A DNA stretch of 64,000 nt from Palaemon carinicauda. Taxonomy: Eukaryota; Arthropoda; Malacostraca; Decapoda; Palaemonidae. Shown one piece after another: positions 33,232 through 44,332 of this stretch (its first letter is position 1; each line of letters starts with the position of its first letter). The stretch spans positions 74,298,081 through 74,362,080 of the forward strand of contig NC_090729.1 in assembly GCF_036898095.1 (NCBI RefSeq). The letters run 5' to 3'. Under the pieces are notes generated by a model. The model had not been told where the DNA came from. It did no database searches and saw nothing but the letters and a program-made list of their open reading frames with translations. A program made the translations under genes and the position numbers.

Positions 33232-35848
33232 ATGAGTGAAAAGAGTCATTACCGTATCTGTGCGAATGAGGAATGTAAGGTGAGACTACCGAAAATGGCG
33301 GTAGACCCTCACACCGTTTGTTCTAATTGTAGGGGTTTTGTTTGTGCCCTTGATAATAGGTGCGGGGAATGTAAGGTTTTGGATGAGAAAGATTGGTTAA
33401 TTATGAAGCGCTATGTGCGTAAGCTAGAGCTCGATAGAGTTAGGAGAGCTTCTAGGTCTAAGTCTAAGTCTGTTAGTGGTAAGGAAGACGAACTTAGCGT
33501 AGATTTATCTATTGAACCTATAATTGATTCCTCTTTGGAAGTTGATCCTTCCCTTGAGGTAGTAACTCCTGCACCTCCTACAGGTTCCGTATCTACGGAT
33601 GACCCTCGGTACGCTAGCCTGGCGGCCGAGTTGAAGGCCATTAAAGAACAACTGGAGGCCTTTAAAGGTAAGGAAAGTGAAAGTGCTTGTGTTAGTGCAG
33701 TGGAGGTGGCGACTGACCGAATCTGTCATACCCCTAGGCCTAGACCTCTACCAAGCTCCCAGGACCAAGGGAGAAGGTACGTCGATGACCGAAAGGGGGT
33801 GAGAGGTACGTACCCTCGGTCAGCCGTCGCCTCAGACAGTCCTGTTGTCGATTCCCAGGCTGCTCTTGACCGTCACGGGAAAGACGTGTTGGATGTGTTG
33901 TTTTCTTCTCCGAATTCGTCCAGACGTAAATGGAAGTTTGAAGCTTCAAGACCTACTAAGAGGAGATGGAACCGCGACGAACGGTCTCGTTCTTTCTCTC
34001 CCGGTTCTAGCAGTTATGAACCTTGTCCGTCGGAGGATGATTTCGACTCCGTGCCTGTGAAAAGGGCTAAGCCTACTGCCGAAGATCCTCCCCCTTCTAC
34101 GAGTGTTATTCGTCAGCCCCCCCCTTCGGGGCCGCAAGACCCAGCTGATGTTGCTAAATCCTTTATGTCTGTCATGCAGGAACAACTTTTGACTTTAGTG
34201 CAAGCCTTTAGCCGCCCTCACGCCCAGTCTGACAGACGTAAAGACGACTCGTTACCGATTAAGAAGTCTGCTTCTAAGAGAGAACGGAGTTCTTCTTTAA
34301 AGAAAACTTCTCCCTCTCTACGCCAGGATGAGGAATGTGTGCTTTCGCCAGGCGATACTTCTTCGCGATACCAGGGCGATACGTTTTCTCGTTCTCGATA
34401 CCGGAACGATACCTTATCGAACGATGCTGCTTCTCGTTCTCGATGCCAAGACGATACCGCCTCCCGTTCACGATACCAGCACGATACCTCCTCTCGTTCG
34501 CTTCGCCACGACGATACCTCCTCGCGTTCGCTTCGCCACGACGATACCTCCTCTCGTTCACGACGCCACGACGATACCGACCTTAGTTCTCGACGCCACG
34601 ACGATACCGCCTCTTGTTCACGACGCCACAACGATACCGCCTCTCATTCTCGCCGCCACGACGATACCGCCTCTCGCTCTCGACATCAGAACGACTCTGC
34701 CTCTCGTTCTCGGTCCCAGGCCGATACCACCCTGCCTCTTCGGGACGATACTGCCTCTCGTCCCAAGGATTCTTCTAGGACTCCAGGATGCAACCCGTCT
34801 TTTGCAGGATGATGCCTTTGATTTGCCCTTGTCGGGTTCTAAGGATCCTTCTTCTCTTTCGAAGGATATTGCAGATGTGGATCAGGACCTCGAGGATGTT
34901 TCTGATGACGATGATAATCCTGCCGACGCTGTGGGAGATTACAAAGTTCTCTCTCGCTCCCTTCTTGAACTTTTTGGAGAGGAATTCTAACCTGCTGCCC
35001 CTCAATCTCCTCAGTCCCAATTTAACAGAAAGAAGGCCAAGAAACAGTCGGCCTTCATCAAGATGAAGCTGTCTATCTCCGCAAAGAAGGCTCTCACGAA
35101 GATTGATGACTGGATGAAGGAGCGGAGACAAACAGTTAAGACTTCCTTCTCGTTTCCACCAGCTCGCCTTGCTTCAAGAGCGGGTATGTGGTATGCAACT
35201 GGAGAACCTTTGGGTCTGGGAGTGCCTTCCTCCTCCAAGGGTGACTTCTCTGGTTTAGTGGACTCTGCTAGAAGGCATGCTCTCAACTCAGCCAAGGTCA
35301 TGTGGTCGATGTCGGAGCTGGATCATCTCGTCAAAGGTATTTTTAGAGCCTTTGAGGTTTTTAGTTTCCTAGACTGGTCGCTTGGGACTCTCGCAAGGAA
35401 AACTGACCAGATGGAAGGATCTAGGGACCTTACCAGTATTATGTCCTGTATGGATAAGGCCCTCAGAGATGGGGCGAATGAGTTGGCTGCTCTGTTCTCA
35501 GCTGGGGTCCTAAAGAAGAGAGCTCTGCTTTGCTCTTTTGCTTCTAGGTCTGTTACCACTGCACAAAAGTCTGAGCTTCTTTACGCCCCCCTCTCTCAAC
35601 ATCTTTTTCCCGAGTCCCTGGTTAATGACATTACGCTTTCTCTGGCCCAAAAAGCCACCCAAGACCTTTTATCTCGTTCTGCTCGTAAGCCCTTGGCAGC
35701 CCCTCCTTCTTCTTTGAAACGGGAGGAAAGGAGATTCCAGCAGCCCTTTCGGGGCAGGACTACTTCAAGACCAGATTTTAGAGGGAGAAGGCAAGAATCA
35801 GGACCAAAATCTACCAGGGGTTCTTTCAGACCTCGCTCCAGAAAATGA
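33232..35848 (+). pseudogene. gag: Copy G gag-like protein, one frameshift and one stop
   Basis: The ATG at 33232 starts MSEKSHYRIC; an upstream in-frame ATG at 33217 adds five residues. Residues 10-47 have the same cysteine spacing as copy A (C-x4-C-x14-C-x2-C-x4-C-x5-C-x2-C). An Arg/Asp/Ser-rich repeat follows (DDTSSRS units of about 30-36 bp, 34360-34720). The frame shifts near 34790, and in the next frame a TAA at 34988-34990 interrupts before the conserved C-terminal part (35063-35848: FSFPPARLASR, SIMSCMDKALRDGANEL, FRPRSRK end). Relative to A these are the only obvious breaks. Confidence 0.83.
34360..34720 (+). repeat. Short tandem repeat in G gag (DDT-SRS units)
   Basis: About ten imperfect units of 30-36 bp contain CACGACGATACCTCCTCTCG-like sequence and encode repeated H-D-D-T-x-S-R-S. 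It lies at the same place in gag as the arrays of B1 and B2 but with unrelated sequence. Confidence 0.8.
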
Positions 35849-35849
35849 A

Positions 35850-37856
35850 GTTCGTCTCCTCCAGACAGTAGGCGCAAGACTGTCAGGTTTTTGGCAGTCT
35901 TGGAAGAGGAGAGGGGCGGACACCTGGTCCCTCTCAGTCATCAAGGAAGGATACAAGATCCCCTTTCTGAAAAAACCTCCTCTCGCAGATGCTCCGCTGG
36001 CCTTAGTAGCCCGGTACTCAGATCCGGGGAAACAGAAGGCCCTAGTAGACCTTGTCGACCAAATGCTAGACAAGGGGGCGATAGAACCGGTTCGGGATCT
36101 ATCCTCCCCAGGCTTTTACAATCGCCTGTTTCTGGTCCCCAAGAACTCGGGCGGATGGAGACCCGTCCTGGATGTCAGCGCTCTCAACGTATTTGTGGAG
36201 AAGACAAAGTTCTCCATGGAGACGACTCAGTCGGTGCTGGCGTCAGTACGTCCAGGGGACTGGATGGTGTCCCTCGACTTGCAGGACGCATATTTCCATG
36301 TCCCCATCCATCCGACTTCGAGGAAGTACCTGAGATTTGTAATGCAGGGCAAGTGCTTCCAATTCAGAGCTCTTTGCTTCGGTCTCAGCACGGCTCCTCA
36401 AGTCTTCACCAGGGTAATGGCGAATGTGTCAGGTTGGCTGCATCAGGAGGGGATAAGGATATCCTTCTATCTGGACGATTGGCTGATTCGTTCACGATCG
36501 AGGGAGAAATGTCTGGAGGATTTACGGAAGACTTTTATGATGGCTCAAGATCTAGGCCTGGTCATCAACAGGGAGAAGTCTCAGATCAGACCGAATCAGA
36601 TTATTCTCTATTTGGGGATAGTTCTGAATTCAGTTCTTTTTCGGGCTTCTCCCTCTCAGGAAAGACAGACCAAGTGTCTCGTAAAAGTCAGAACTTTCCT
36701 GGACAAGAAGAGATGCACAGCGAAGGAGTGGATGAGTTTGCTGGGGACTCTATCCTTCCTCGAACAGTTTGTCTCTCTGGGGAGACTCCACCTAAGGCCT
36801 CTTCAGCACTTTCTTTCGAAGACGTGGAACAGAAAGATGCAGGAAGACTCCTTTTCCTTCCCCATTCCAATAGAAGTCAAGACTCTTCTAAAGTGGTGGC
36901 TGGACCTAGTGTTGTTTTCAGACGCATCAGACTCAGGCTGGGGGGCAACACTAGGAAGCAAGGAGGTCTCAGGCTATTGGGAAGGAATTCAGCTGGGATG
37001 GCACATCAACAACAAGGAGCTGATGGCCATTTTTCTGGGGCTAAAGGCCTTCAAGGACTTGGTGTCTGGGAAGATTGTGGAGGTCAACTCAGACAACACC
37101 ACAGCTCTTGCTTACATCAGGAAGCAAGGAGGGACTCACTCTCTGTCTCTGTTCGAGACAGCAAGAGAGCTCCTTCTTTGGGCGAAGGAGAACAGGATAA
37201 ACCTGCTGACGAGGTTTGTTCAGGGACAGAAGAATGTGAGAGCGGACATGCTCAGCAGGAAAGGGCAGGTCCTTCCCACAGAATGGACCCTCAACCAACA
37301 GGTCTGTCAGAGTCTCTGGAGGCTGTGGGGGAGACCCCTCATCGATCTTTTTGCCTCCAACTTATCCAAGAGGATCCCCATCTATTGCTCCCTAGTTCCG
37401 GACAGGGAGGCAATAGCAGTAGACGCCTTTTTGATGGATTGGACGGGGATGGACACTTATGCTTTTCCCCCGTTCAAGATCATCAATCTGGTAGTCAGGA
37501 AATTCGCCCTCCTCGATTCGGGACGGATGATCTTGATAGCTCCGTTCTGGCCGATGAGGGAATGGTTCACGGAGGTGGTGGACTTGTTGATGGACTTTCC
37601 AAGAAGCCTCCCTGCAAGTCCAAATCTGCTCAGACAACCCCACTTCGAGAGATATCATCAAAACCCCCTCGCTCTCAATCTGACTGCCTTCAGACTATCG
37701 AGAAGCTCGTCAGATCGAGAGGCTTTTCAGCGCAAGCTGCGAAAGCTATCGCCAGAGCGAGGAGGGTCTCTTCGCAGAGGGTCTACCAGTCCAAGTGGGA
37801 GACTTTTAGGGCTTGATGTAGGAAGCACAAGATTTCCTCATCCACTACCTCTGTGA
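35850..37856 (+). CDS. pol: Copy G pol: RT, RNase H and Dam-like MT region
   Basis: Pol begins in the +1 frame relative to gag, close to the gag stop at 35846; FWQSWKRRGADTW near 35889 marks the conserved start, but the first ATG is 36063. RT has DVSALNVFVEK, SLDLQDAYFHVPIH and YLDDWLI near 36471. RNase H has FSDASDSGWG near 36917, KELMAI and NSDNTTALAYI. The MT-like region has DLFASN, YCSLVPDREA, YAFPPF and LIAPFWPMREWF. The frame has no stop until 37854-37856 and overlaps the start of YR. Of the pol genes here only this one and that of B2 are fully open. Its initiation mechanism is not evident. Confidence 0.85.
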   Translation, partial: VRLLQTVGARLSGFWQSWKRRGADTWSLSVIKEGYKIPFLKKPPLADAPLALVARYSDPGKQKALVDLVDQMLDKGAIEPVRDLSSPGFYNRLFLVPKNSGGWRPVLDVSALNVFVEKTKFSMETTQSVLASVRPGDWMVSLDLQDAYFHVPIHPTSRKYLRFVMQGKCFQFRALCFGLSTAPQVFTRVMANVSGWLHQEGIRISFYLDDWLIRSRSREKCLEDLRKTFMMAQDLGLVINREKSQIRPNQIILYLGIVLNSVLFRASPSQERQTKCLVKVRTFLDKKRCTAKEWMSLLGTLSFLEQFVSLGRLHLRPLQHFLSKTWNRKMQEDSFSFPIPIEVKTLLKWWLDLVLFSDASDSGWGATLGSKEVSGYWEGIQLGWHINNKELMAIFLGLKAFKDLVSGKIVEVNSDNTTALAYIRKQGGTHSLSLFETARELLLWAKENRINLLTRFVQGQKNVRADMLSRKGQVLPTEWTLNQQVCQSLWRLWGRPLIDLFASNLSKRIPIYCSLVPDREAIAVDAFLMDWTGMDTYAFPPFKIINLVVRKFALLDSGRMILIAPFWPMREWFTEVVDLLMDFPRSLPASPNLLRQPHFERYHQNPLALNLTAFRLSRSSSDREAFQRKLRKLSPERGGSLRRGSTSPSGRLLGLDVGSTRFPHPLPL

Positions 37857-38758
37857 GCCAGATTGCAGATTTCTTGTTGTACCTCAGGCAGGACGCTAAG
37901 CTAGCTGTGTCCACTATCAAGGGGTACAAAAGTATGCTCTCTTCCGTCTGTCGGCATAGAGGCTTGGACTTGTCTCGCGATAAGGACTTACATGACCTCT
38001 TGAAGTCTTTTGAGACGACCAAGCAGACCCAGTTAAAGCCCCCTTCTTGGAACCTGGATGTGGTTCTTAAATTTCTGTGCACCAAGAGATTTGAGCCCAT
38101 CTCACAGGCTCCTCTTAGGGAGGTTACCAAGAAGACCCTCTTTCTTTTGGCCTTAGCAACAGCTAAAAGAGTTAGTGAAGTCCATGCAATTGAAAAACAG
38201 GTAGGCTTCAATCTGAATGGGGCAGTTTGTGCCTTGAGATTAGACTTTCTCGCTAAGAACGAGAACCCTTCTAAGCCCTGGCCGAGGACCTTTGAGGTTC
38301 CTAACTTGACCAACCTAGTGGGTCAAGAGCAAGAGAGGCTGCTCTGTCCAGTACGAGCCCTCAAGACCTACTTGTCTCGCACGAAAAGTGTGAGAGGCTC
38401 TTCTAGCTCCCTGTGGTGTTCTGTGAAAGATCCTCAAAAGCCCCTTTCCAAGAACGCTTTGTCCTTTTTCCTGAGGGAGGTGATAAGAGAAGCGCATCTC
38501 TTGTGTTAGGAGGAACACTTCGGACGTTTAAAAGTGCAAGCTCACGAAGTGAGGGCCATTGCGACCTCGCTTGCTTACCGCAAGAACATGTCGCTCCGTC
38601 AAATTATGGATGCGACATTCTGGAGGAGCAACTCTGTGTTCGCCTCTCATTACCTCAGAGAGGTGAGGGTGGATTATGAGAAATGTTATACCTTGGGACC
38701 ATACGTAGCTACGGCTTCTGTATTAGGCAAAGGAGTTACTACCTCCCCTCAACCTTAG
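35891..38758 (+). pseudogene. Copy G tyrosine recombinase, two nonsense codons
   Basis: The frame is that of the gag C-terminus and is open from the gag TGA (35846-35848) to a TGA at 37814-37816, where the family has Trp (FRDWC in A). The core follows (SQIADFLLYLRQ, TIKGYKSML). A TAG at 38507-38509 precedes the catalytic block with HEVRAIATS, TFWRSNSVFASHYL and the final TAG at 38756. The first Arg is in TAKRVSEVHAI. The recombinase domain proper starts near 37680. Confidence 0.83.
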
Positions 38759-38848
38759 TTTTGTTTACTTGTGCATAGGTTGGTGTATTTTTTATTGGTT
38801 GTCTGAGGACTTCGACTTGTGTACAGTCACCTCAGTCTAGTTAGATAA
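38759..38848 (+). other. Copy G 3' non-coding region before D2
   Basis: A short stretch following YR, ending TTAGATAA where D2 enters at TTTT. G resumes at 44333 with ATCTACTTTGCAAATG. No gene is seen. Confidence 0.7.
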
Positions 38849-39340
38849 TTTTCAATATTAATCTTACCCGATAATCATGTAGCTGCAACTCTGTTGCTCG
38901 ACAGAAAAAACCTACGGTCGGGATACGCCAGCGATCGCTATACAGGTGGGGGTGTACAACACAGCGCCATCTGTCGAGTAGGTACTCAAGTACTTCTTGT
39001 CAACAAGAACCAATTTTTCCTCTGTCGTGCCAATGGCAGGACCTACTAAATACGCCGTCCCTAACTGGATTTGTTTTCACAACGATTTGGTGAAGTACAC
39101 TATTCCAGTTTTGAGCTTTCGCTATGCAGGGGTTTTATCTTCATTTCAAACTTGAATTCGTTTTCGATAGATTTAATTATTGTGACGAAGAGAGTATGGA
39201 CTCTCTTTCACTTTTAAATGGCCGACCCTTCCCTTAGACGGAAGTGTGTCTGAAGGATAGGATTGCGTGTTTCAGGTAGAAATCAGTTAAAGTTTCGATT
39301 TCAGTGAAATAAGTGCAAACAGAAAATCAAAAGTGATAAA

Positions 39341-41512
39341 GTGATATGCGCAAAGTGTTACAGTGTTGCGTCCGAGGGTTCGTCTGTTCGTGCCAGTTGT
39401 TCACCTAGTCCGGGACCTCTTACAAGCTCCCAAGCCCAGGGGAGAAGTAATGTCGAACGACTTATGGGTTCCACAGGCCTTGATCGACGAACAGACGTTT
39501 TTCCCTCCGTGGTTTCGGGCGTATCTACACACGTTTGCCGACGTGATCGCCCCACCCACACAAAGACGAGAGAGCCCATTTATTCCTCGTCTGCGGAAGA
39601 GGTTTCTCGTAAGAAACCATAGACCAAATCTTGCAGCTTTTAAGTGCAAGTCGGTCCCTTCCGCGCAAGTCCAACGGCCTAGGTGTAGCCACTGGGTCAG
39701 TTCGGACTCGCTGCAGTCATCCGACGACTGCACACCTCCCAAGAGAGGCAAGGTGGTACCGCAACAGGCAGTAACTCCGTCTGTTGCCGCACCAGCTGTT
39801 TTAGACCCTCAGTCACGACGGACAGTAGCTCCGTCTGTTGCCGTTTTTTGTAGACCCTGTGGTCTTTACTGCAGTCTTTACAGACTCAGTTAGCTGCGGT
39901 TATGCAGGAGTTTCGTGCGGAGAAGGTTGACTCTGCTCTCGTTAGCCTACAACCTGCCACTGTTGTGCGCCCAGCTCACGCTGAGGCTGCCTGCTCCCAC
40001 ACTCCGGCTGCGGAGAGCTCCACCTCCGATGCGCAATCGACCCTGCCAGACGCATGTTAACGTTAGCCGACGTGCGGCTCCCTCCGTTAACATGCGTGAG
40101 CTACCGCATCAGCAGTGGGAAGGTGGAGTCAAGCTGCCGTGTTTTGACGCGATGCGTTAGTTTCCGCAACCCACGGCAGTCCCCACCACGCACCACCACT
40201 CCGCTTTAGTTGTTGCCTGCTCCCACACTCCGACTGCGGAGAAGGTTGACGATGCACCCGTTTGCCTACAACCTGCCACGGTTGTGCGCCCAGCATGGCT
40301 GCCTGCTCCCACACTCTTGTTGTGAGAGCTCCTCCACCCATGCGCAGTCGGCCCTGCCAGACGTATGCTGACTCCCACAGACACACGGAGCACTCCGTTG
40401 CCGTGCGTGAGCTACCACAAGCTGCCGTGTTTTGACACGGTGTGTCAGCCTCCGCAACCCACTGTGGTTACCGCCACTCACCCGCAGCAGACTAGTCAGT
40501 CAGGAGTTGAGGCTTCCCCACACAGCTTTGGTTGTTGCCAGCTCACAGACTGTCAAGCAGTTACATGACGTTGCCTTCTGGTCTGCTACTAATGCACCAG
40601 TGCTGTATGTCCTCACGCACCTGTTGTGGTTGACAGTTCACAGACTGTCAAGCAGTTACTTAACGTTGCCTTCTGGTCTGCTGCTTTTGCACCAGTGAGA
40701 CCCTCACTGAGATAACCTAGCTTTTCTCGGACATGGTTCCTATAGATGAGAAAGTGCTGTTCTCCCTCCTTCTGATATTCCTTTGAGGACTCTGTCATTT
40801 GGAGAGGAGCCTTAAGCTGCTTAGCCTCCTATGGACTTTAATTAAAGCATAACAAGGCTTCCAGGGATGGTAAATGGTTCCGCTTCAGTCGCTAACCCCA
40901 TCTGTTGCCACACCTGCTCCCATAGACCCTAATGGGCTTTGTTGCAAGACATGCAGTCCAAGCTTGTGTCCTTGTTAGAGGATTTTTTACGGAGAAGAAC
41001 CTTCTTGCCAACAACCTTCCTACCGGTTGGTTATACGCCCTGTTGACGCTGAGGTATCCTACTCACGTCCGCCAGTTGAGATGGTTCCTCCACCGGTGCG
41101 ACCCAGTGTGGGTTGCCAGTCGCACGTTGACGTTAAGCGACTCTCGGAGGTGGTTGTGGACGTTCAGTGTGTCACTAGGAAGACGTTCAACAACCAGCAG
41201 AGATGACTTGTTGTGACGCAGTGCGGCAACCTCAGCAACCCTGTAGGGGGTTGACTGCACAACCCAGACAGTCTTCACAGTTTCGGGTTGACGCTGTACT
41301 TCCTCACGTCCCCATGGTTGACAGTTCACAGACTGTGCAGCAGTACCATGATCTTATGTCCGGCTCTGTCACGCATCCACCAGTGCGACCGGATTCAGCG
41401 AGTCAGACGTTGCCCACTCCGTTGCCGTTTCCTCATCAGTTTCGAATGAGGAACCCTCTGATGAGGACATTGCTGAACAAGACGATCAACCCCCAGCCCT
41501 GCTATCCATCCA
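39341..41512 (+). pseudogene. gag: Copy D2 gag remnant
   Basis: Nearly identical to the D1 remnant: 39341-39622 holds SPGPL...QAQGRSNVE, followed by KCKSVPSAQVQRP near 39645 and the expanded linker with repeated QTVKQLHDVAFWSAT units. It ends at about 41512, where gag is joined to the RT thumb. The D2 locus near 40235 shows the uninterrupted CTGCGGAG that is the empty site of the D1 MITE. An orphan MADPSL start is at 39218. Confidence 0.72.
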
Positions 41513-42560
41513 GAAGATGCTGAAGAAGGAACACTGCCCTGTCAGGCTGTGGATGAGTCTGGTTAGGACACTGTCATCCGTGGTTCTATTTGTGTCACTT
41601 GGAAGACTACACCTCCGTCCTCTTCTGTATCATCTAGCTTTTCACTGGAAAAGGACTAGACGCTAGAAGCGGTCTCGATCCCGGTTTCCGATAAGATAAA
41701 GTCTGGTCTGACTTGGTGAAAGGACTTTATCGACCTTTGAAAGGGTCTTCCCCTGACTGTTCAGACTCCCAACCACGTTCTCTTCTCGGACGCATCGGAC
41801 GTAGGCTGGGGTGCAACATTAGGCGGTAGGGAATGCTCGGGATTATGGAACTCGAGTCAAAGGACAATGCATTTCAACTGCAAGAAGCTTCTGGCAGTAC
41901 GTCTGACCTGGAAAAGCTTCAGGTCTCTCCTTCAAGGCAAAGTGGTGGAGGTGAACACGGTCAACACCCTGCTTTGACGTACATCTCCAAACAAGGAGGG
42001 ACCTACTCTCTGACATGGTACGAGTTCGCAAGAGACCTCCTCTCCTGTTCAACAGGTCTAGACTTTTCACTAGTAACGAGGTTCATCCAAGGCAACTTGA
42101 ATGTCATAGCAGATTGTCTCTGTAGGAAGGGACAAATAATTCCTACATATTGGACCCTCCACAAGGATGTATGCAAGAGACTTTGGGCCACCTTGGGCCA
42201 GCCAACCATAGATCTCTTCGCAACCTCGATGACCTAGAGGCTCCCAATACTTTGCTCACCTATCCCGGACCCAGCAGTAGTTCATATAGATGCCTTTCTA
42301 CTAGATTGGTCACATCTAGATCTATATGCATTCCCTTCGTTCTAGATTGTCAACAAGGTACTGCAGAAGTTCGCCTCTCACGAGGGGACAAAGTTGACGC
42401 TAGTTGCTTCTCTCTGGCCCGCGAGAGAATAACTCACCGAGGTACTTCGATGGCTAGTAGACGTTCCCAGAACACTTCCCCTAAGGGTGGACCTGCTACG
42501 TCTGCCACGCGTAAAGAAGGTACTCCAAGGCCTCCACGCTCTTCGTCTGACTGCCTTCTG
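41513..42560 (+). pseudogene. pol: Copy D2 pol remnant: RT thumb, RNase H, MT pieces
   Basis: Collinear with the D1 remnant. RNase H near 41785-42010 keeps the first Asp (SDASDVGWG) but again has Lys for Glu and NTVN for NSDN. 42050-42240 carries LVTRFIQGNLNVIADCL and the start of DLFATS before a TAG at about 42235. The rest of the MT region is in broken frames. Confidence 0.8.
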
Positions 42561-43610
42561 AATATCGAAAGACTCTCGAGAACTAGAGATTTTTCGAAGG
42601 AGGCAACCAGAGCGATTGCTAGAGCAAGGAGAACATCCACCCTTAGAGTCTACCAATCGAAGTGGGAAATCTTCCGAAACTGGTGCAAGTCAGTATCCGT
42701 ATCCTCGACCAGTACCTCTGTAACTCAAATAGCTGAATTCCTCTTATATCTGAGGAAAGAACGATCTCTTTCAGCTCCCACTATCAAGGGTTACAGAAGC
42801 ATGTTGGCATCAGTCTTCCGTCACAGAGGCTTAGATCTTTCCAACAATAAAGATCTACAGGACCTCCTTAAGTCTTTTGAGACCACGAAGGAGCGTCGTT
42901 TGGTTACACCTGGTTGGAATTTAGACGTGGTACTAAGATTCCTTATGTCAGACAGGTTCGAACCACTTCAATCAGCCTCCCTGAAAGATCTCACCTTTAA
43001 GACTCTTTTCCTGATATGCTTAACCAGCTAAAAGAGTCAGTGAGATTCATGCCTTCAGTAAGAACATCGGATTCTCATCCGAAACGGCTACATGTTCTAC
43101 AACTTGGTTTTCTAGCCAAACACGAGCTGCCTTCTCGGCCTTGACCAATATCGTTCGATATTCCAAACTTATCGTATGGTTGGAAATGAACTAGAAGAGT
43201 ATTATGTCCTGTAAGAGCTCTTAAGTTCTATTTTAAAAACCTTTACGAGGCCCGTCTGAAGCTTTATGGTGTTCAGTTAAGAATCCATCTTTGCCTATGT
43301 CAGAGAATTCTTTATCCTATTTTATCAGACTGTTAATACGAGAAGCTCATTCCCTTCTGAATGAGGAAGACCAAGCTTGGCTGAAGGTAAGGACACACGA
43401 AGTTAGAGCTGTCACAACTTCCGTGGCCTTTGAACAAAATAGATCTCTGCAAATTATATTCGACGCAACCTATTGGAAAAGCAAATCAGTGTTCGCGTCT
43501 TTTATCTTAAGAATGTCCAGTCTCTTTACGAGAACTGCTACACTCTGGGACCATTCGTGGCAACGAGTGCAGTAGTGGTGGGGGCTCCACCACTACAATT
43601 CCCTAATTCC
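42561..43610 (+). pseudogene. Copy D2 tyrosine recombinase remnant
   Basis: A continuous frame from before 42561 runs to 43031 through NIERLSRTRDFSKEAT, TIKGYRSMLASVF and KDLTFKTLFLICLTS, then is broken by the loss of 2 bp just before AKRVSEI. Later lesions match those of D1 near 25975 and 26085. HEVRAVTTS is at about 43405. Confidence 0.8.
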
Positions 43611-43997
43611 AGAACCTTTTTAATCTTTCTCTTGAAATATTTTTGGGTTGTCCGGAAGGCTAAGAAGCCTTTCGCATCCTACTTGATTTGGCGGGTGGTC
43701 AAAATCATTTCTTGAGAAGCGCCTAGATTAGAGGTTTTGATGAGGACCTTTGGTATGGGTTGCAACCCTTCATACTTCAGCTCCTAGGAGTCGCTCAGCA
43801 TCCTATGAGGATCGCGAGGCTCAGTAAGGAAGACGTACTTAAAAAGGCAGAGTAATTGTTCAAGTCGTCTTCCTTACCAGGTACTTATTTATTTTATGTT
43901 TGTTATTTTGAATAACTGCTAAAATGAAATACGGGATACTTAGCTTCTTATGTTAACATGTATGCTGGTCTCCACCCACCCCCCTGGGTGTGAATCA
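43611..43997 (+). other. Copy D2 3' non-coding region
   Basis: Nearly identical to 26446-26835 of D1, including the hairpin near 43797-43817. No gene is visible. Confidence 0.6.
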
Positions 43998-44097
43998 GCT
44001 ACATGATCATCGGGTAAGATTAATATTGAAAAATGTTATTTTCCTTAGTAAAATAAATTTTTGAATATACTTACCCGATGATCATGAATTTAAGGAC
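43998..44097 (+). repeat. Copy D2 internal complementary region
   Basis: The left half ACATGATCATCGGGTAAGAT complements the left end (38849-38885). The right half AATGTTATTTTCCTTAG onward complements the right end (44285-44332). Confidence 0.9.
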
Positions 44098-44332
44098 CCT
44101 CCCTTCCTCCCCATAGAGACCCAGTGGACCGAGGAGAAAATTGGTTCTTGTTGACAAGAAGTACCCGAGTACCTACTCGACAGATGGCGCTGTTGTTGTA
44201 CACCCCCACCTGTATAGCGATCGCTGGCGTATCCCGACCGTAGGTTTTTTCTGTCGAGCAACAGAGTTGCAGCTACATGATCATCGGGTAAGTATATTCA
44301 AAAATTTATTTTACTAAGGAAAATAACATTTT

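Larger units (their letters stand above)
38849..44332 (+). mobile_element. DIRS-type copy D2, RT-deleted, inserted in G
   Basis: The left end TTTTCAATATTAATCTTACC and right end GGAAAATAACATTTTT have the same form as D1. The ICR is at 43998-44097, and the ITRs are 38849-39020 and 44125-44332. It has the same gag-to-RT-thumb deletion (near 41512) and the same RNase H and YR lesions as D1, plus its own 850-bp leader deletion at about 39248 and a 2-bp deletion in YR at about 43025. It lacks the MITE found in D1. Confidence 0.9.
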
